Positions 45,956 to 57,317 of a DNA stretch of 64,000 nt are shown here, one piece after another. Location of the stretch: NCBI RefSeq assembly GCF_009831235.1, contig NZ_WUUL01000008.1, positions 62,001-126,000 of the forward strand, written 5' to 3'. The DNA is from Shimazuella alba. Its GTDB lineage: Bacteria; Bacillota; Bacilli; Thermoactinomycetales; Thermoactinomycetaceae. Position 1 is the stretch's first letter; each line of letters starts with the position of its first letter. The notes under the pieces are model-generated. The model did not search any database. It saw nothing but the letters and a program-made list of their open reading frames with translations, and was not told the origin of the DNA. Position numbers and translations under genes: made by a program.

Positions 45956-48900
45956 ATGCTCGATGTTAACAACTTCGAATATATGAAAATAGGTTTAGCC
46001 TCTCCTGAAAAGATCCGGTCTTGGTCTCGTGGGGAGGTCAAAAAGCCAGAAACCATTAACTACAGAACATTAAAACCTGAAAAAGAAGGATTGTTCTGCG
46101 AGAAGATTTTTGGCCCGCAAAAAGACTGGGAGTGTCACTGCGGTAAATACAAACGAGTTCGTTACAAAGGTGTCGTTTGTGATCGCTGTGGTGTAGAAGT
46201 TACTCGTGCAAAAGTACGTCGTGAACGTATGGGACATATTGAGCTGGCTGCTCCTGTATCACATATTTGGTATTTCAAAGGCATTCCAAGCCGTATGGGT
46301 TTGGTATTGGATATGTCTCCACGGTCATTAGAGGAAGTGATCTACTTCGCGTCTTACGTGGTAGTAGATGCAGGTGCTACTCCTCTGGAAAAGAAACAAC
46401 TCTTATCGGAAAAAGAGTTTCGTAGCTACCGTGAAAAGTACGGCAATGGTTTTGTAGCGATGATGGGAGCAGAAGCGATCAAACGTCTTCTTGCTTCTAT
46501 CGATCTGGACAAAGAAGTAGATCAATTAAAAGAAGAATTGGAAACTGCACAAGGTCAACGTCGTAATCGTGCGGTCAAACGTTTGGAAGTTTTAGAAGCG
46601 TTTCGTTCCTCTGGAAACAGCCCAGACTGGATGATCATGGATGTACTTCCTGTCATTCCACCAGAAATTCGTCCAATGGTTCAATTAGATGGTGGACGTT
46701 TTGCTACTTCTGATTTGAATGATTTATATCGTCGTGTGATTAACCGGAACAACCGACTAAAACGTCTATTGGATCTCGGCGCACCAGATATTATTGTACA
46801 GAACGAAAAACGCATGCTTCAAGAAGCAGTAGATGCGCTAATCGATAATGGTCGTCGTGGACGTCCAGTCACCGGTCCTGGAAACAGACCGCTAAAATCC
46901 CTTTCTCATATGCTAAAAGGGAAACAAGGACGCTTCCGTCAAAACCTATTGGGTAAACGGGTTGACTACTCTGGTCGTTCGGTTATTGTTGTTGGTCCTA
47001 ACCTGAAAATGTACCAATGTGGTCTGCCAAAAGAGATGGCATTGGAACTGTTTAAACCTTTTGTGATGAAAGAACTAGTGGCAAAAGGTTTAGCACACAA
47101 CATTAAGAGTGCGAAACGAAAAGTAGAGCGAATTCATCCAGAAGTTTGGGATGTATTGGAGGAAGTTATTAAAGAGCATCCAGTACTCTTAAACCGTGCT
47201 CCTACGCTTCACCGTCTAGGTATCCAAGCGTTTGAACCGATCCTAGTAGAAGGTAGAGCAATTCGTTTGCATCCACTTGTGTGTACAGCATATAATGCTG
47301 ACTTTGACGGTGACCAAATGGCTGTTCACGTACCGTTGTCAGCAGAAGCACAAGCAGAAGCGCGTTTACTTATGCTAGCTGCACAAAACATCTTGAATCC
47401 AAAAGACGGAAAACCTGTTGTTACTCCTTCTCAAGACATGGTCTTAGGTTGTTACTACCTAACCATTCAGAAGACTGGAGAAAAAGGTGAGGGAAGTGTC
47501 TTTTACTCTACAGCAGAAGCGATTAGTGCATATCATCATGGCTATGTAACACTACACTCTCGTATTGCAATCCCGGTAAAATCACTTAGTAAAACTACCT
47601 TCACTGAAGCACAACAATCAGCTTTACTTGTGACTACACCAGGTAAATTGATTTTCAACGAAATTTTGCCTGAGAACTTCCCTTATATCAATGAACCTGG
47701 TAAAAAGAACTTTACAGCTACACCCGAAAAGTACTTCATCTATGAAAAAGGGGTTAACATCCCTGAGTTTATAAAAACATTGGATGAACCTGGTGCATTG
47801 ACTAAAAAGGATTTAGGTGCAATTATCGCTGAATGTTTCCGCCGTTTCGGTACAATGATGACTTCTGTGATCTTGGACCGTGTGAAAGCACTTGGATATT
47901 CTTATTCCACCAAAGCTGGTATCACTATGTCCGTATCAGATGTTATGGTGCCAGAAGCAAAGAAAGATATCTTGGCAGAAGCAGAAGAGCAAGTAAAAAC
48001 TGTGATGAAGCAATATCGTCGTGGTTTGATTACTGATGATGAGCGCTATGAGCGTGTTATCTCCATTTGGAGTAAAACGAAAGATCGTATCACTGAAGTA
48101 TTAATGGGCAACATGGGTAAATACAACCCAATCTATATGATGGCATTTTCTGGTGCTCGTGGTAACGTGTCTCAGATTACTCAGCTAGCTGGTATGAGGG
48201 GTTTGATGGCAAACCCAGCCGGTAAGATTATTGAGCAGCCTATTCGTACCAACTTCCGTGAGGGTCTAACCGTTTTGGAATACTTTATTTCCACCCACGG
48301 TGCGAGGAAAGGTTTGGCGGATACCGCGCTACGTACCGCTGACTCTGGTTATTTAACCAGACGTTTAGTAGACGTAGCCCAAGATGTTATCGTTCGAGAA
48401 GATGATTGTGGTACCGATAAAGGATTACTTGTGAAACGCATTCATGATGGAAATGAAATCATCGAGGACTTATATGATCGTATTGTTGGGCGTGTGAGCT
48501 TCCAAACCGTTCGTCATCCTCAAACAGATCATATTATCATTAGTCCTAATGAACTGATCGACGAAGAGATCGCTACTGAGATCATGGAAGCTGGTATCGA
48601 AACCGTAGTTATTCGTTCTGTACTTTCTTGTCGTACAAAGCATGGAGTATGTAAGAAATGTTATGGTCGTAACTTAGCACTTGGTACGCCAGTAGAGATC
48701 GGAGAAGCAGTTGGTATTATCGCTGCTCAATCTATTGGAGAACCAGGAACCCAGTTAACCATGCGTACCTTCCACACTGGTGGGGTTGCAGGGGATGACA
48801 TCACCCAGGGTCTACCTCGTATTCAGGAGCTCTTTGAGGCGCGTAATCCAAAAGGGCAAGCGATTGTTGCAGAAATTGATGGAAAAGTAATCGAAATTCG

Positions 48901-49567
48901 CGAAGTAAAAGATCGTCGTGAGGTTGAGATCGAAGGTGAAGTAGAAAGCAAGACACATACCATCCCTTATGGTTCCCGTTTGAAAATAATCGAGGGTGAT
49001 GAAGTATCTGCTGGAGATGTTCTCACAGAAGGTTCTATTGATCCAAAAGAGCTACTCCGAATTAAAGGTGTACAAGGTGTTCAGGCATATATCCTACAAG
49101 AAGTACAAAAAGTATACCGCCTGCAAGGGGTAGAAATTAACGACAAACACGTAGAAGTAATGATCAGACAAATGATGCGTAAAGTCCGTATCACGGATGC
49201 TGGTACAACGGATCTTCTACCAGGTTCTGTGACAGATATTCATGACTATGAAGCGTCCAACAGAAAAACATTACTGGCTGGTGGTGAACCAGCAGTAGCT
49301 AGACCTGTCTTGCTTGGTATTACCAAAGCATCTCTTGAGACAGAATCATTCTTATCCGCTGCATCTTTCCAAGAAACGACTCGTGTTTTGACAGATGCAG
49401 CAATCAAAGGAAAAGTAGACCGACTCCTTGGATTGAAAGAGAATGTTATCATCGGGAAACTAGTCCCAGCAGGTACTGGTATGAACCGTTATCGTACATT
49501 AGATGTACAGTTGGCTAATGAAGTAGCAGAAATAGTAGATGAAAAAGAGACAGTTTTGATTGATTAA
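45956..49567 (+). CDS. rpoC: RNA polymerase beta' subunit
   Basis: 1203 residues. N-terminal zinc site ([20 protein letters not shown]), catalytic NADFDGDQM with the three magnesium aspartates, trigger loop region ([14 protein letters not shown]), and second zinc site ([14 protein letters not shown]). A strong terminator closes the rpoBC transcript. Confidence 0.98.
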   Translation: MLDVNNFEYMKIGLASPEKIRSWSRGEVKKPETINYRTLKPEKEGLFCEKIFGPQKDWECHCGKYKRVRYKGVVCDRCGVEVTRAKVRRERMGHIELAAPVSHIWYFKGIPSRMGLVLDMSPRSLEEVIYFASYVVVDAGATPLEKKQLLSEKEFRSYREKYGNGFVAMMGAEAIKRLLASIDLDKEVDQLKEELETAQGQRRNRAVKRLEVLEAFRSSGNSPDWMIMDVLPVIPPEIRPMVQLDGGRFATSDLNDLYRRVINRNNRLKRLLDLGAPDIIVQNEKRMLQEAVDALIDNGRRGRPVTGPGNRPLKSLSHMLKGKQGRFRQNLLGKRVDYSGRSVIVVGPNLKMYQCGLPKEMALELFKPFVMKELVAKGLAHNIKSAKRKVERIHPEVWDVLEEVIKEHPVLLNRAPTLHRLGIQAFEPILVEGRAIRLHPLVCTAYNADFDGDQMAVHVPLSAEAQAEARLLMLAAQNILNPKDGKPVVTPSQDMVLGCYYLTIQKTGEKGEGSVFYSTAEAISAYHHGYVTLHSRIAIPVKSLSKTTFTEAQQSALLVTTPGKLIFNEILPENFPYINEPGKKNFTATPEKYFIYEKGVNIPEFIKTLDEPGALTKKDLGAIIAECFRRFGTMMTSVILDRVKALGYSYSTKAGITMSVSDVMVPEAKKDILAEAEEQVKTVMKQYRRGLITDDERYERVISIWSKTKDRITEVLMGNMGKYNPIYMMAFSGARGNVSQITQLAGMRGLMANPAGKIIEQPIRTNFREGLTVLEYFISTHGARKGLADTALRTADSGYLTRRLVDVAQDVIVREDDCGTDKGLLVKRIHDGNEIIEDLYDRIVGRVSFQTVRHPQTDHIIISPNELIDEEIATEIMEAGIETVVIRSVLSCRTKHGVCKKCYGRNLALGTPVEIGEAVGIIAAQSIGEPGTQLTMRTFHTGGVAGDDITQGLPRIQELFEARNPKGQAIVAEIDGKVIEIREVKDRREVEIEGEVESKTHTIPYGSRLKIIEGDEVSAGDVLTEGSIDPKELLRIKGVQGVQAYILQEVQKVYRLQGVEINDKHVEVMIRQMMRKVRITDAGTTDLLPGSVTDIHDYEASNRKTLLAGGEPAVARPVLLGITKASLETESFLSAASFQETTRVLTDAAIKGKVDRLLGLKENVIIGKLVPAGTGMNRYRTLDVQLANEVAEIVDEKETVLID

Positions 49568-49577
49568 TACTGTCAGG

Positions 49578-49609
49578 AGCAGGGGTATAAAGCCTCTGCT
49601 TTTTTTTAT
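49578..49609 (+). terminator. Terminator of rpoBC
   Basis: AGCAGGGG, 7-nt loop, CCTCTGCT, then TTTTTTT. It separates rpoBC from the inserted transporter gene; the remaining 300 bp before that gene holds a possible operator at 49860-49874 and no other gene. Confidence 0.9.
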
Positions 49610-49859
49610 AAACAGAGAATAGAAGATAAGAAGAGTGCCCAATTTGAGGACTAGGATACCAATCTCTTAAGAAGAGATAAATCCAGTAAACGCAAAATAT
49701 TTTGGGTTTAGATATGTCAATACCGACTTGGCAGCGTATGTGGTGGACTAGAGAATGAATCGTCTCACTAATTGATTCTGATTTGCTATTTGAAAAAAAT
49801 TACTTGACTTTAAATGTGGATTATGCAGGTTCTTGACAGGCGTATGATATATTTTGTTT

Positions 49860-49874
49860 AGTTCAAATTTGACT
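49860..49874. promoter_or_regulatory. Palindrome upstream of the MFS gene, possible operator
   Basis: AGTTCAAATTTGACT, palindromic except at one pair, 45 bp before the MFS start. A TTGACA lies at 49833. The arrangement suits a repressor site for a drug-efflux gene; no regulator gene is adjacent. Confidence 0.35.
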
Positions 49875-49919
49875 CTTTCAAGTTAAACCAACTAGCAAAT
49901 CTGAAAACTAGGAGTGTGG

Positions 49920-51377
49920 ATGATGCAAGAAGCTAATGTTGTGGAACATCAGATTCCAAAAGTTAAAGTATTTCCAATTATGTTCTCTTTAATGCTAGCA
50001 GTCTTTATAGGTACTTTTAATGAGACGGCTCTTAATGTTGCTCTTAGCGAATTGATGCGAACTTTTCACATCGGTGAAACTTTGGTTCAGTGGCTTACAA
50101 CTGGATATTTGCTTACGTTAGGGATATTAGTCCCGCTTTCCGGCTTATTAATGAAGTGGTTTACAACAAGACAGCTTTTTCTAACTGCAGTAGCTTTATC
50201 AATCATAGGTGCAGTCACTGGGGCAATAGCAGGTAGTTTTGAAATATTAATGATAGCTCGTATATTCCAAGCAGCTGGGACAGCCATACTATTACCGTTA
50301 CTATTCAATTCCGCTCTAATTCTATTTCCTCCAGAAAAACGAGGATCAGCAATGGGGCTTGTTGCACTAGTGTTCACGGCAGCACCAGCTGTTGGACCAA
50401 CCATATCTGGTCTATTAATTGTTAAGCTCAGTTGGCATTGGATATTTTGGATATCTTGCTTATTTATGTTGGTTTCTTTGGTTTTTGGTGCTATTTATAT
50501 ACAGAACATATCGAAAATTACAAAACCAAAAATCGAACTGTTTTCCTTATTTATGTCAATCTTTGGATTTGGAGCTCTGGTATTCGGCTTTAGCAACATC
50601 GGAGAAAGCGAAAGTGACTGGAATAGTACGAAGGTTTTTATACCTATAGTAATCAGCATTGTAATACTCACATTTTTTGTGTTTCGCCAATTGACGATCG
50701 AAAAGCCATTAATGGATCTCAGAGCTTTCCAAAAGTCGATGTTTGTTAATGGGACATTGTTGATACTTGTTTGCATGATGGTTAATTTGTCAGCAATGTT
50801 AATTCTTCCAATGTATCTTATTCGCGTTATTGGATTGAATGCTTTATCAGCTGGTTTAGTTCTTCTTCCTGGAGGACTTATTTTTGCTTTCTTTGCTCCT
50901 GTTATAGGTCGGTTGTTTGATAAATATGGGCCAAAGTGGCTGGTACTTCCGGGGCTAATTATTGTTGTTGTTAGTCTTTGGTTTTTAACAAGTCTCTCTC
51001 CTACATCAACTATTTCTCTAATCGTGTCACTACATTGTAGTCTAATGATAGGAATTGTGATGGTTTGGAATCCCGCTCAAACAAATGGAATGAATGATCT
51101 CCCTCCAGAAATGTATCCTGATGGTACAGCTATTATGAACACTCTCTTACAGATTGCTGGTGCTATTGGTACAGCAACAGCGGTAAGTGTCATGAAAATA
51201 GGAGAAATAAAATTTCTAGAAAACTCATCATCACCTGATGTTCTTCATCCCTCTCTAGCATTAACCGCAGGGATTCAAGATGCATTCTTTTTCACAATAT
51301 CCGTTTCTGCCGTTGGCTTGCTGATTGGATTATTTATAAAAAGAGTAAAAGTTGAAAATCAACACCACATGAAATAG
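49920..51377 (+). CDS. MFS drug-efflux transporter, EmrB/QacA (14-TMS) type
   Basis: 485 residues from ATG at 49920, 5 bp after AGGAG (GTG at 49914 overlaps that site). About 14 membrane segments. TFNETALNVALSELMRTF and QWLTTGYLLTLGILVPLSG are typical of the DHA2 family, and the motif C region reads FTAAPAVGPTISG. Probably proton-driven export of a toxic compound. It breaks the usual rpoC-rplGB neighbourhood and has its own upstream region, so it is an insertion into the conserved cluster. Confidence 0.88.
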   Translation: MMQEANVVEHQIPKVKVFPIMFSLMLAVFIGTFNETALNVALSELMRTFHIGETLVQWLTTGYLLTLGILVPLSGLLMKWFTTRQLFLTAVALSIIGAVTGAIAGSFEILMIARIFQAAGTAILLPLLFNSALILFPPEKRGSAMGLVALVFTAAPAVGPTISGLLIVKLSWHWIFWISCLFMLVSLVFGAIYIQNISKITKPKIELFSLFMSIFGFGALVFGFSNIGESESDWNSTKVFIPIVISIVILTFFVFRQLTIEKPLMDLRAFQKSMFVNGTLLILVCMMVNLSAMLILPMYLIRVIGLNALSAGLVLLPGGLIFAFFAPVIGRLFDKYGPKWLVLPGLIIVVVSLWFLTSLSPTSTISLIVSLHCSLMIGIVMVWNPAQTNGMNDLPPEMYPDGTAIMNTLLQIAGAIGTATAVSVMKIGEIKFLENSSSPDVLHPSLALTAGIQDAFFFTISVSAVGLLIGLFIKRVKVENQHHMK

Positions 51378-51564
51378 AATTGATCTCAAAGGGAACTGTT
51401 GTTGTTTAACACATTTTAGCTCCTCTTGTGGATATATAAATTATCGAATGAGCAGTGCACCACATAAATCTAATAATTGTTCGAAAATCTTCTTGACTTT
51501 TGTGTGTCATGGTGGTAAGATTTCTCCTGTGCTTGTATGAGTATCACTTTGGAGGGCTTGAAGG

Positions 51565-51816
51565 ATGTCTTATGAAAAAGTGAAGCAAGCAAAGCAACTT
51601 GTGATTGGTACCAAACAAACAAGAAAAGCTGTTGATCGACAATTGGCTCATCTTGTTATATTGGCAAAAGATGCTGATTTATTGCTAACTTATCCCATCC
51701 AAATAGCTTGTGAGGACAATCATGTATCCTATACATATGTTCCTTCTATGAAAGAGCTTGGAAAGGCTAGTGGGATACAAGTGGGAACAGCTGCTGTTGC
51801 CATTTTGAAAGATTAG
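51565..51816 (+). CDS. rplGB: L7Ae-family ribosomal protein (YbxF/RplGB)
   Basis: 83 residues of the L7Ae/L30e fold; GTKQTRKAVDRQ and the late SGIQVGTAAVAIL are typical. Homologues bind kink-turn RNA and associate with the ribosome. ATG after TTGGAGG. Normal neighbour of rpsL. Confidence 0.92.
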   Translation: MSYEKVKQAKQLVIGTKQTRKAVDRQLAHLVILAKDADLLLTYPIQIACEDNHVSYTYVPSMKELGKASGIQVGTAAVAILKD

Positions 51817-51834
51817 TGCTGACTTTTAGGCTTT

Positions 51835-51865
51835 ATATTGTATAGACGTCGACTATATACGATAT
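51835..51865. repeat. 31-bp imperfect inverted repeat before rpsL
   Basis: ATATTGTATA pairs with TATATACGATAT-type right arm (10 bp, one G-U) around GACGTCGAC. It lies 19 bp after rplGB and about 90 bp before rpsL. It has no T run, so it may be a protein site or an RNA fold rather than a terminator. Confidence 0.4.
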
Positions 51866-51957
51866 TTAATCTAATGGTTACTCTATTTTTTTCGCAAATT
51901 ACGATCCACCTGGATCTGTTGTTTTAAATAAAAAATCTTAAATGAGGGGGTGCAAAG

Positions 51958-52374
51958 ATGCCAACAATCAATCAGTTAGTGCGTAAAGGACGTAAGAACA
52001 AGATCGTGAAGTCCAAATCTCCTGCATTGCAATTGAATTTCAATAGCTTCCGCAAAGAGAGCACTCCACAAAGCTCACCACAAAAACGAGGGGTTTGTAC
52101 TCGTGTAGGGACCATGACACCTAAAAAACCTAACTCCGCATTGCGTAAATATGCGCGTGTTCGTTTGAGCAATGGTATTGAGGTAACTGCTTATATTCCT
52201 GGAATTGGCCACAACCTACAAGAGCACTCCGTTGTACTTGTTCGTGGTGGACGTGTAAAAGACTTACCAGGGGTACGTTACCATATCGTTCGTGGAGCAC
52301 TTGACACCGCTGGTGTACAAAACCGTGGACAAGGCCGTTCTAAATATGGAACAAAACGTGCGAAGAAAAAATAA
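51958..52374 (+). CDS. rpsL: 30S ribosomal protein S12
   Basis: 138 residues: [12 protein letters not shown] opening, [20 protein letters not shown] with the lysine linked to streptomycin response in wild type, and [12 protein letters not shown]. First gene of the str operon. ATG after GAGGGGGTG. Confidence 0.98.
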   Translation: MPTINQLVRKGRKNKIVKSKSPALQLNFNSFRKESTPQSSPQKRGVCTRVGTMTPKKPNSALRKYARVRLSNGIEVTAYIPGIGHNLQEHSVVLVRGGRVKDLPGVRYHIVRGALDTAGVQNRGQGRSKYGTKRAKKK

Positions 52375-52418
52375 TTGTTTGAAATACAAACATCCATAGA
52401 GAAAAGGAGGGGAATCCG

Positions 52419-52889
52419 ATGCCACGTAAAGGTCCTGTAGAACGTCGTGATGCATTACCAGATCCAATTTACAACAGCAAACTCGTTACCCGTCTTATCA
52501 ATCGTCTCATGTACGATGGAGAAAAAGGGAAGGCACAGCGTATCTTGTATGATGCATTTGCTTTGATCAAAGATCGTTCTGGAAACGACCCAATGGAAGT
52601 TTTTGAACAAGCTTTGAAAAACGTAATGCCAGTGCTGGAAGTAAAGGCACGTCGTGTTGGTGGTGCAAACTACCAAGTACCAATCGAAGTAAAACCTGAA
52701 CGTCGTACAAGCCTTGGTCTTCGTTGGTTAGTATCCTATGCACGTCTTCGAAACGAGAAGACCATGCAAGAACGCCTTGCTAACGAGATTTTAGATGCTG
52801 CAAATAACGGTGGTTCAGCTGTGAAGAAGAAAGAAGATACACACCGGATGGCAGAAGCGAACCGTGCGTTTGCACACTACCGCTGGTAA
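52419..52889 (+). CDS. rpsG: 30S ribosomal protein S7
   Basis: 156 residues ([20 protein letters not shown]), normal length. Organises the 3' domain of 16S rRNA. ATG after AAAGGAGGGG. Between rpsL and fusA. Confidence 0.98.
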   Translation: MPRKGPVERRDALPDPIYNSKLVTRLINRLMYDGEKGKAQRILYDAFALIKDRSGNDPMEVFEQALKNVMPVLEVKARRVGGANYQVPIEVKPERRTSLGLRWLVSYARLRNEKTMQERLANEILDAANNGGSAVKKKEDTHRMAEANRAFAHYRW

Positions 52890-52955
52890 TTTTACTTCCA
52901 AGCTAAGCCCTTGGACAGATCAACTACTTAGGTTATGTGAAGGGAGAAGTTTTTC

Positions 52956-55031
52956 ATGGCACGTGAATTCTCCTTGAAAAATACACGAAATATCGGCATC
53001 ATGGCTCACATCGATGCGGGAAAGACAACGACAACCGAACGTGTATTGTTTTATACTGGTCGTGTTCACAAGATTGGTGAGGTACATGAAGGTGCCGCTA
53101 CCATGGACTGGATGAAACAAGAACAAGAACGTGGGATTACGATTACTTCTGCTGCGACGACAGCTCAGTGGAAAGGTCATCGAATCAACATAATTGACAC
53201 TCCGGGACACGTTGATTTCACCGTAGAGGTAGAGCGTTCTCTTCGTGTATTAGATGGAGCAGTTGGGGTTTTTGACGCAAAAGGCGGAGTAGAACCTCAA
53301 TCAGAAACAGTTTGGCGTCAAGCAGACCGCTATAATGTACCGCGGATTGCTTATATCAACAAGATGGATATCATTGGTGCAGACTTCCTTGGTTCTGTAG
53401 AGGAAATGAAGGATCGTTTGAAAGCTAATGCTGTTCCAATCCAATTACCTATCGGAGCAGAAGATACTTTCCAAGGTATGATCGATTTGATCACCATGAA
53501 AGCTATCATCTACACCGATGATCTAGGAACAACTTCAGAAGCAAGGGAAATCCCTGATGAGTACAAAGAACAAGCAGAAGAGTATCGTACCAACTTACTC
53601 GATGCTGTTGCTGAACTCGATGATGACTTGATGGAGAAATACCTAGAAGGAGAAGAGTTGACAGAGGAAGAGATCCATGCTGCACTTCGCAAAGGAACTG
53701 TTGAAGTGAAGATTACTCCTGTGCTCTGTGGTTCTTCTTACAAAAACAAAGGGGTACAACCATTACTTGATGCAGTTGTTGCTTACCTACCATCCCCACT
53801 TGATGTTCCTGCTATTCAAGGGGAGCTTCCAGATGGTACAGAGGCAGTGCGTCACTCCAGTGACGAAGAGCCTTTTTCTGCACTTGCATTCAAAATCGCT
53901 ACAGACCCATTTGTTGGGAAATTGACTTTCTTCCGTGTATACTCTGGTTCTCTTGATTCTGGTTCTTATGTGCAAAACACAACCAAAGGAAAACGGGAAC
54001 GTATTGGGCGTATCTTACAGATGCATGCTAACACTCGTGAAGAAATTGGAACTGTGTATGCTGGGGATATTGCAGCAGCGGTTGGTCTAAAAGTTACTAC
54101 TACTGGTGACACTCTATCAGATGAAAAGAACGAAATCATTCTTGAGTCCATGACATTCCCAGAACCAGTTATCGAGGTTGCTATTGAACCAAAAACAAAA
54201 GCAGACCAAGATAAAATGGGTGTAGCACTTGCGAAATTGGCTGAAGAAGATCCTACTTTCCGTACTCATACAGACGAAGACACTGGTCAAACGATTATTG
54301 CTGGTATGGGTGAGCTTCACCTAGAAATCATCGTAGACCGTTTGAAGGAAGAGTTCAAAGTAGAAGCAAATGTGGGTGCACCACAAGTTGCATTCAAAGA
54401 AACCTTCCGTTCATCTGCTAAAGTTGAAGGTAAGTTTATTCGTCAATCAGGTGGTAAAGGTCAATTTGGTCACGTTTGGATTGAATATGAGCCATTACCA
54501 GAAGGTACTGGTTTTGAATTCGTCAATAAAATCGTCGGCGGGGTTGTTCCAAAAGAATACATCCCAGCTGTACAAAAAGGTATCGAAGAATCCATGCTCA
54601 ATGGTGTTCTCGCTGGTTACCAATTGGTAGACGTGCGTGCTACTCTTGTAGATGGTTCTTATCACGATGTTGACTCTTCTGAGATGGCATTTAAGATCGC
54701 TGGTTCCATGTCTTTGAAAGCTGCAAAGAGCAAATGTAACCCAGTTATTCTTGAGCCAATCATGAGAGTAGAAGTAACCGTACCAGAAGAATACATGGGT
54801 GATGTGATGGGTGATGCTAGCTCCCGTCGTGGCCGTGTAGAAGGTATGGAAGCTCGCGGTGGGGCACAAGTTGTTCGTGCAATGGTTCCCCTCGCAGAAA
54901 TGTTTGGGTATGCAACTAACCTACGTTCTCGTACCCAAGGTCGTGGAGTTTTCTCCATGCAGTTTGACCATTTTGAAGAAGTTCCAAAAAGTGTTGCTGA
55001 AGAGATCATCAAAAAAGCTACAAATGGCTAA
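52956..55031 (+). CDS. fusA: Elongation factor G
   Basis: 691 residues. GTPase G1 [16 protein letters not shown]2 [10 protein letters not shown]3 DTPGHVDF, G4 NKMD, then domains II-V. Drives ribosome translocation. Between rpsG and tuf. Confidence 0.98.
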   Translation: MAREFSLKNTRNIGIMAHIDAGKTTTTERVLFYTGRVHKIGEVHEGAATMDWMKQEQERGITITSAATTAQWKGHRINIIDTPGHVDFTVEVERSLRVLDGAVGVFDAKGGVEPQSETVWRQADRYNVPRIAYINKMDIIGADFLGSVEEMKDRLKANAVPIQLPIGAEDTFQGMIDLITMKAIIYTDDLGTTSEAREIPDEYKEQAEEYRTNLLDAVAELDDDLMEKYLEGEELTEEEIHAALRKGTVEVKITPVLCGSSYKNKGVQPLLDAVVAYLPSPLDVPAIQGELPDGTEAVRHSSDEEPFSALAFKIATDPFVGKLTFFRVYSGSLDSGSYVQNTTKGKRERIGRILQMHANTREEIGTVYAGDIAAAVGLKVTTTGDTLSDEKNEIILESMTFPEPVIEVAIEPKTKADQDKMGVALAKLAEEDPTFRTHTDEDTGQTIIAGMGELHLEIIVDRLKEEFKVEANVGAPQVAFKETFRSSAKVEGKFIRQSGGKGQFGHVWIEYEPLPEGTGFEFVNKIVGGVVPKEYIPAVQKGIEESMLNGVLAGYQLVDVRATLVDGSYHDVDSSEMAFKIAGSMSLKAAKSKCNPVILEPIMRVEVTVPEEYMGDVMGDASSRRGRVEGMEARGGAQVVRAMVPLAEMFGYATNLRSRTQGRGVFSMQFDHFEEVPKSVAEEIIKKATNG

Positions 55032-55125
55032 ATTTAAAAGAACCTAGTTGAAATATCTACTAGATTCCTATACATGATTAAATCAAAAAAAATTACTCTT
55101 CTTATTTTGAAGGAGGATTCCTAAA

Positions 55126-56316
55126 ATGGCAAAAGCCAAGTTTGAACGTACAAAACCACACGTTAACGTTGGTACAATTGGTCACGTTGACCATGGTAAA
55201 ACAACACTTACTGCTGCAATCACAACAGTTCTTGCACAAAAAGGTGGCGCTACCGCTACTGCTTACGACCAAATCGACAAAGCTCCAGAAGAAAAAGAGC
55301 GTGGTATCACTATCTCTACTGCACACGTAGAGTATGAAACAGACAACCGTCACTATGCACACGTTGACTGCCCAGGACACGCTGACTATGTAAAAAACAT
55401 GATCACCGGTGCTGCGCAAATGGACGGAGCTATCTTGGTAGTATCTGCTGCTGACGGTCCTATGCCTCAAACTCGTGAACACATCTTGCTTTCTCGCCAA
55501 GTAGGTGTATCTCACATCGTTGTTTTCTTGAACAAAGTAGATATGGTTGATGATGAAGAACTATTGGAATTGGTAGAAATGGAAGTTCGTGAACTTCTTG
55601 ACGAATACGAATTCCCTGGCGATGACATTCCAGTAATCGCTGGTTCTGCTTTGAAAGCTCTTGAAAATCCAGCTGGTGGAGAATGGGCTGACAAAATTGT
55701 TGAACTGATGGCTGCTGTAGACGCTTATGTCCCAGAACCAGTTCGTGACACTGACAAACCTTTCTTGATGCCAGTTGAGGATGTATTCACCATCACTGGT
55801 CGTGGTACAGTTGCTACCGGTCGTGTAGAAAGCGGTGCTGTAAAAGTTGGGGAAGAAGTAGAAATCATTGGTATTACCGATACTCGTAAAACCGTTGTAA
55901 CTGGTGTAGAAATGTTCCGTCGTCTCCTTGATTCCGCTCAAGCTGGTGACAACATCGGTGCTCTGCTTCGTGGTGTTGAACGTAAAGACATCCAACGTGG
56001 TCAAGTACTTGCTAAACCAGGTAGTGTGAAACCACACACCAAATTTAAAGCTCAAGTTTACGTTCTATCCAAAGAAGAAGGTGGACGTCATACTCCTTTC
56101 TTCTCTAGCTACCGTCCACAGTTCTACTTCCGTACAACGGACGTAACTGGTGTTATCCAACTTCCAGAAGGTACTGAAATGTGTATGCCTGGAGATAACG
56201 TAGAGATGGAAGTAGAATTGATTGCTCCTATCGCTATCGAAGACGGAACCCGTTTCACCATCCGTGAAGGTGGACGTACCGTTGGTGCTGGTGCAGTTAC
56301 CGTAATCAGCGAGTAG
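55126..56316 (+). CDS. tuf: Elongation factor Tu
   Basis: 396 residues, complete: G1 [10 protein letters not shown]3 DCPGHADY, G4 NKVD, domain 3 end [20 protein letters not shown]. Brings aminoacyl-tRNA to the ribosome. ATG after AAGGAGG. A degraded copy of its 3' end lies 510 bp downstream (56826-56919). Confidence 0.98.
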   Translation: MAKAKFERTKPHVNVGTIGHVDHGKTTLTAAITTVLAQKGGATATAYDQIDKAPEEKERGITISTAHVEYETDNRHYAHVDCPGHADYVKNMITGAAQMDGAILVVSAADGPMPQTREHILLSRQVGVSHIVVFLNKVDMVDDEELLELVEMEVRELLDEYEFPGDDIPVIAGSALKALENPAGGEWADKIVELMAAVDAYVPEPVRDTDKPFLMPVEDVFTITGRGTVATGRVESGAVKVGEEVEIIGITDTRKTVVTGVEMFRRLLDSAQAGDNIGALLRGVERKDIQRGQVLAKPGSVKPHTKFKAQVYVLSKEEGGRHTPFFSSYRPQFYFRTTDVTGVIQLPEGTEMCMPGDNVEMEVELIAPIAIEDGTRFTIREGGRTVGAGAVTVISE

Positions 56317-56328
56317 TATATGGAATAG

Positions 56329-56370
56329 AAAAAGCTGTTCTCCTATTAGGGTGGGAGGACAGCTTTTTTC
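56329..56370 (+). terminator. Terminator of the str operon
   Basis: AAAGCTGT-CTCC pairs with GGAG-ACAGCTTT around ATTAGGGTG, then TTTTTTCG, 13 bp after the tuf stop. A related but degraded hairpin follows the tuf remnant (56935-56968). Confidence 0.9.
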
Positions 56371-56427
56371 GTTGTATATGAGATCTGGACACCTTTTTCG
56401 CTGTCCAGCATCGCTAGGTGAAGTAAA

Positions 56428-56715
56428 TTACGTCACCTTAATGATTGCAGGCTCCTCACTACTCGGATAAATGCCATAGATCAACTTATCTGTTCGCTGA
56501 GCTGGATGGAAACCAGTCTTTTTCACTGAAAGTGTGACCCTTCCACCTGTTACAGTGATGGTATTTTCTTTCTTGGAACAAGGCGAGTAGTCGACGGCAT
56601 AAGCCTTTTTGGCAGGGAATGTTTCTCCTCTGTATGTGACGGTACAGTCTTCTGCCGAAAAAATAGCCGTTCCCTTGGTATAAGGAAACTTTGCTTCGAT
56701 AAAGTGCTTCAGCAT
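56428..56715 (-). CDS. Small beta-rich protein F1 of a local family
   Basis: 95 residues from ATG at 56715, 4 bp after TTAGGAG; the in-frame ATG at 56745 lies before that site. It aligns with F3 (DCTVTYRGETFPA against ECVVTYKDQETPA; TVTGGRVTLSVKKTGF against KATTGRLYVHCVKSDF; YPSSEEPAIIKV against YPSDEQPAYVQV). Alternating hydrophobic residues suggest a beta-sandwich or barrel; no signal peptide or membrane segment. No known family recognised. Leftward single gene right after tuf, opposite in direction to it. Confidence 0.7.
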   Translation of the reverse strand: MLKHFIEAKFPYTKGTAIFSAEDCTVTYRGETFPAKKAYAVDYSPCSKKENTITVTGGRVTLSVKKTGFHPAQRTDKLIYGIYPSSEEPAIIKVT

Positions 56716-56825
56716 GTTGCTCCTAAATAGTGAGTAGAGGAACATTTACATAGTAGCATTACTATTTGATTCGTCAATTTTGTAACGGTGTTTTTCGAAA
56801 GTTTCATCACTAACTGTTGGGTTAA

Positions 56826-56919
56826 AATCTGTCCAATTGCAATTGAAGATGGAACTCGTTTCACCATCCGTGAAGGAGACATATTGTTGGTGATGATGCA
56901 GTGGCTGTATAGTGATTAG
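56826..56919 (+). pseudogene. Decayed 3' end of a second tuf gene
   Basis: About 94 bp align with the last 95 bp of tuf. The core GAAGATGGAACTCGTTTCAC and its 12-base continuation match tuf at 30 of 32 positions, encoding [12 protein letters not shown]. Further on, after small deletions (about 1 and 2 nt), a frame equivalent to VGDDAVAV-SD and a TAG stop line up with [11 protein letters not shown] and TAG. A degraded terminator-like GTTCTCC...GGGGAAACTGCTTTTTCT follows, as after tuf. The substitutions suggest it came from a divergent tuf copy rather than a recent duplication. Confidence 0.75.
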
Positions 56920-56980
56920 TTTCCAATTAGAAAATTGTTCTCCTTCTTGGGGAAACTGCTTTTTCTCTTTAAAAATGGCA

Positions 56981-57006
56981 GTGCCAGATAGCATTCGCTA
57001 TCTGCA
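56981..57006 (-). terminator. Terminator of F2
   Basis: On the minus strand GTGC-AGATAGC, GAAT loop, GCTATCT-GCAC with one bulged base, followed by TGCCATTTTT. Confidence 0.8.
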
Positions 57007-57020
57007 CATAACGATAGGAA

Positions 57021-57260
57021 TTACTTACTAAAGATAGTGATTGGAGAGCGTGGATCACTGGAAGAGAAAGTAGTAAAATGTGTGTTCCATAGAAAAGTTT
57101 GCGCAGAGAAGATCGTAGTGTGTTTTTTGTCTTTACTTATCGTATACTCGCCATTCTGTAGAATAGCTACATTGCAGTCAATCTCTTTATTAGGTTCATT
57201 GTTGAAAACAACGGTCATCTTACCTTCCATATGAAAACTACCACTTATAATACTACCCAT
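57021..57260 (-). CDS. Small beta-rich protein F2 of a local family
   Basis: 79 residues from ATG, 6 bp after CAGGAG. Similar in size and beta-type pattern to F1 and F3, with a matching C-terminal segment FSSSDPRSPITIF against YPSSEEPAIIKV, but overall likeness is weak, so membership is inferred partly from position. Leftward single gene with terminator. No family recognised. Confidence 0.62.
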   Translation of the reverse strand: MGSIISGSFHMEGKMTVVFNNEPNKEIDCNVAILQNGEYTISKDKKHTTIFSAQTFLWNTHFTTFSSSDPRSPITIFSK

Positions 57261-57317
57261 TTTTGTCTCCTGATCAATGGAGGCTTTGTTACCTCATATG
57301 TAGTTTCATAAATTGAG

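Noticed and set aside
56746-56994. 82-codon minus-strand frame between F1 and F2
   Set aside because: Its start lies inside the F2 terminator and it runs antisense through the tuf remnant, so it is almost surely not a gene.
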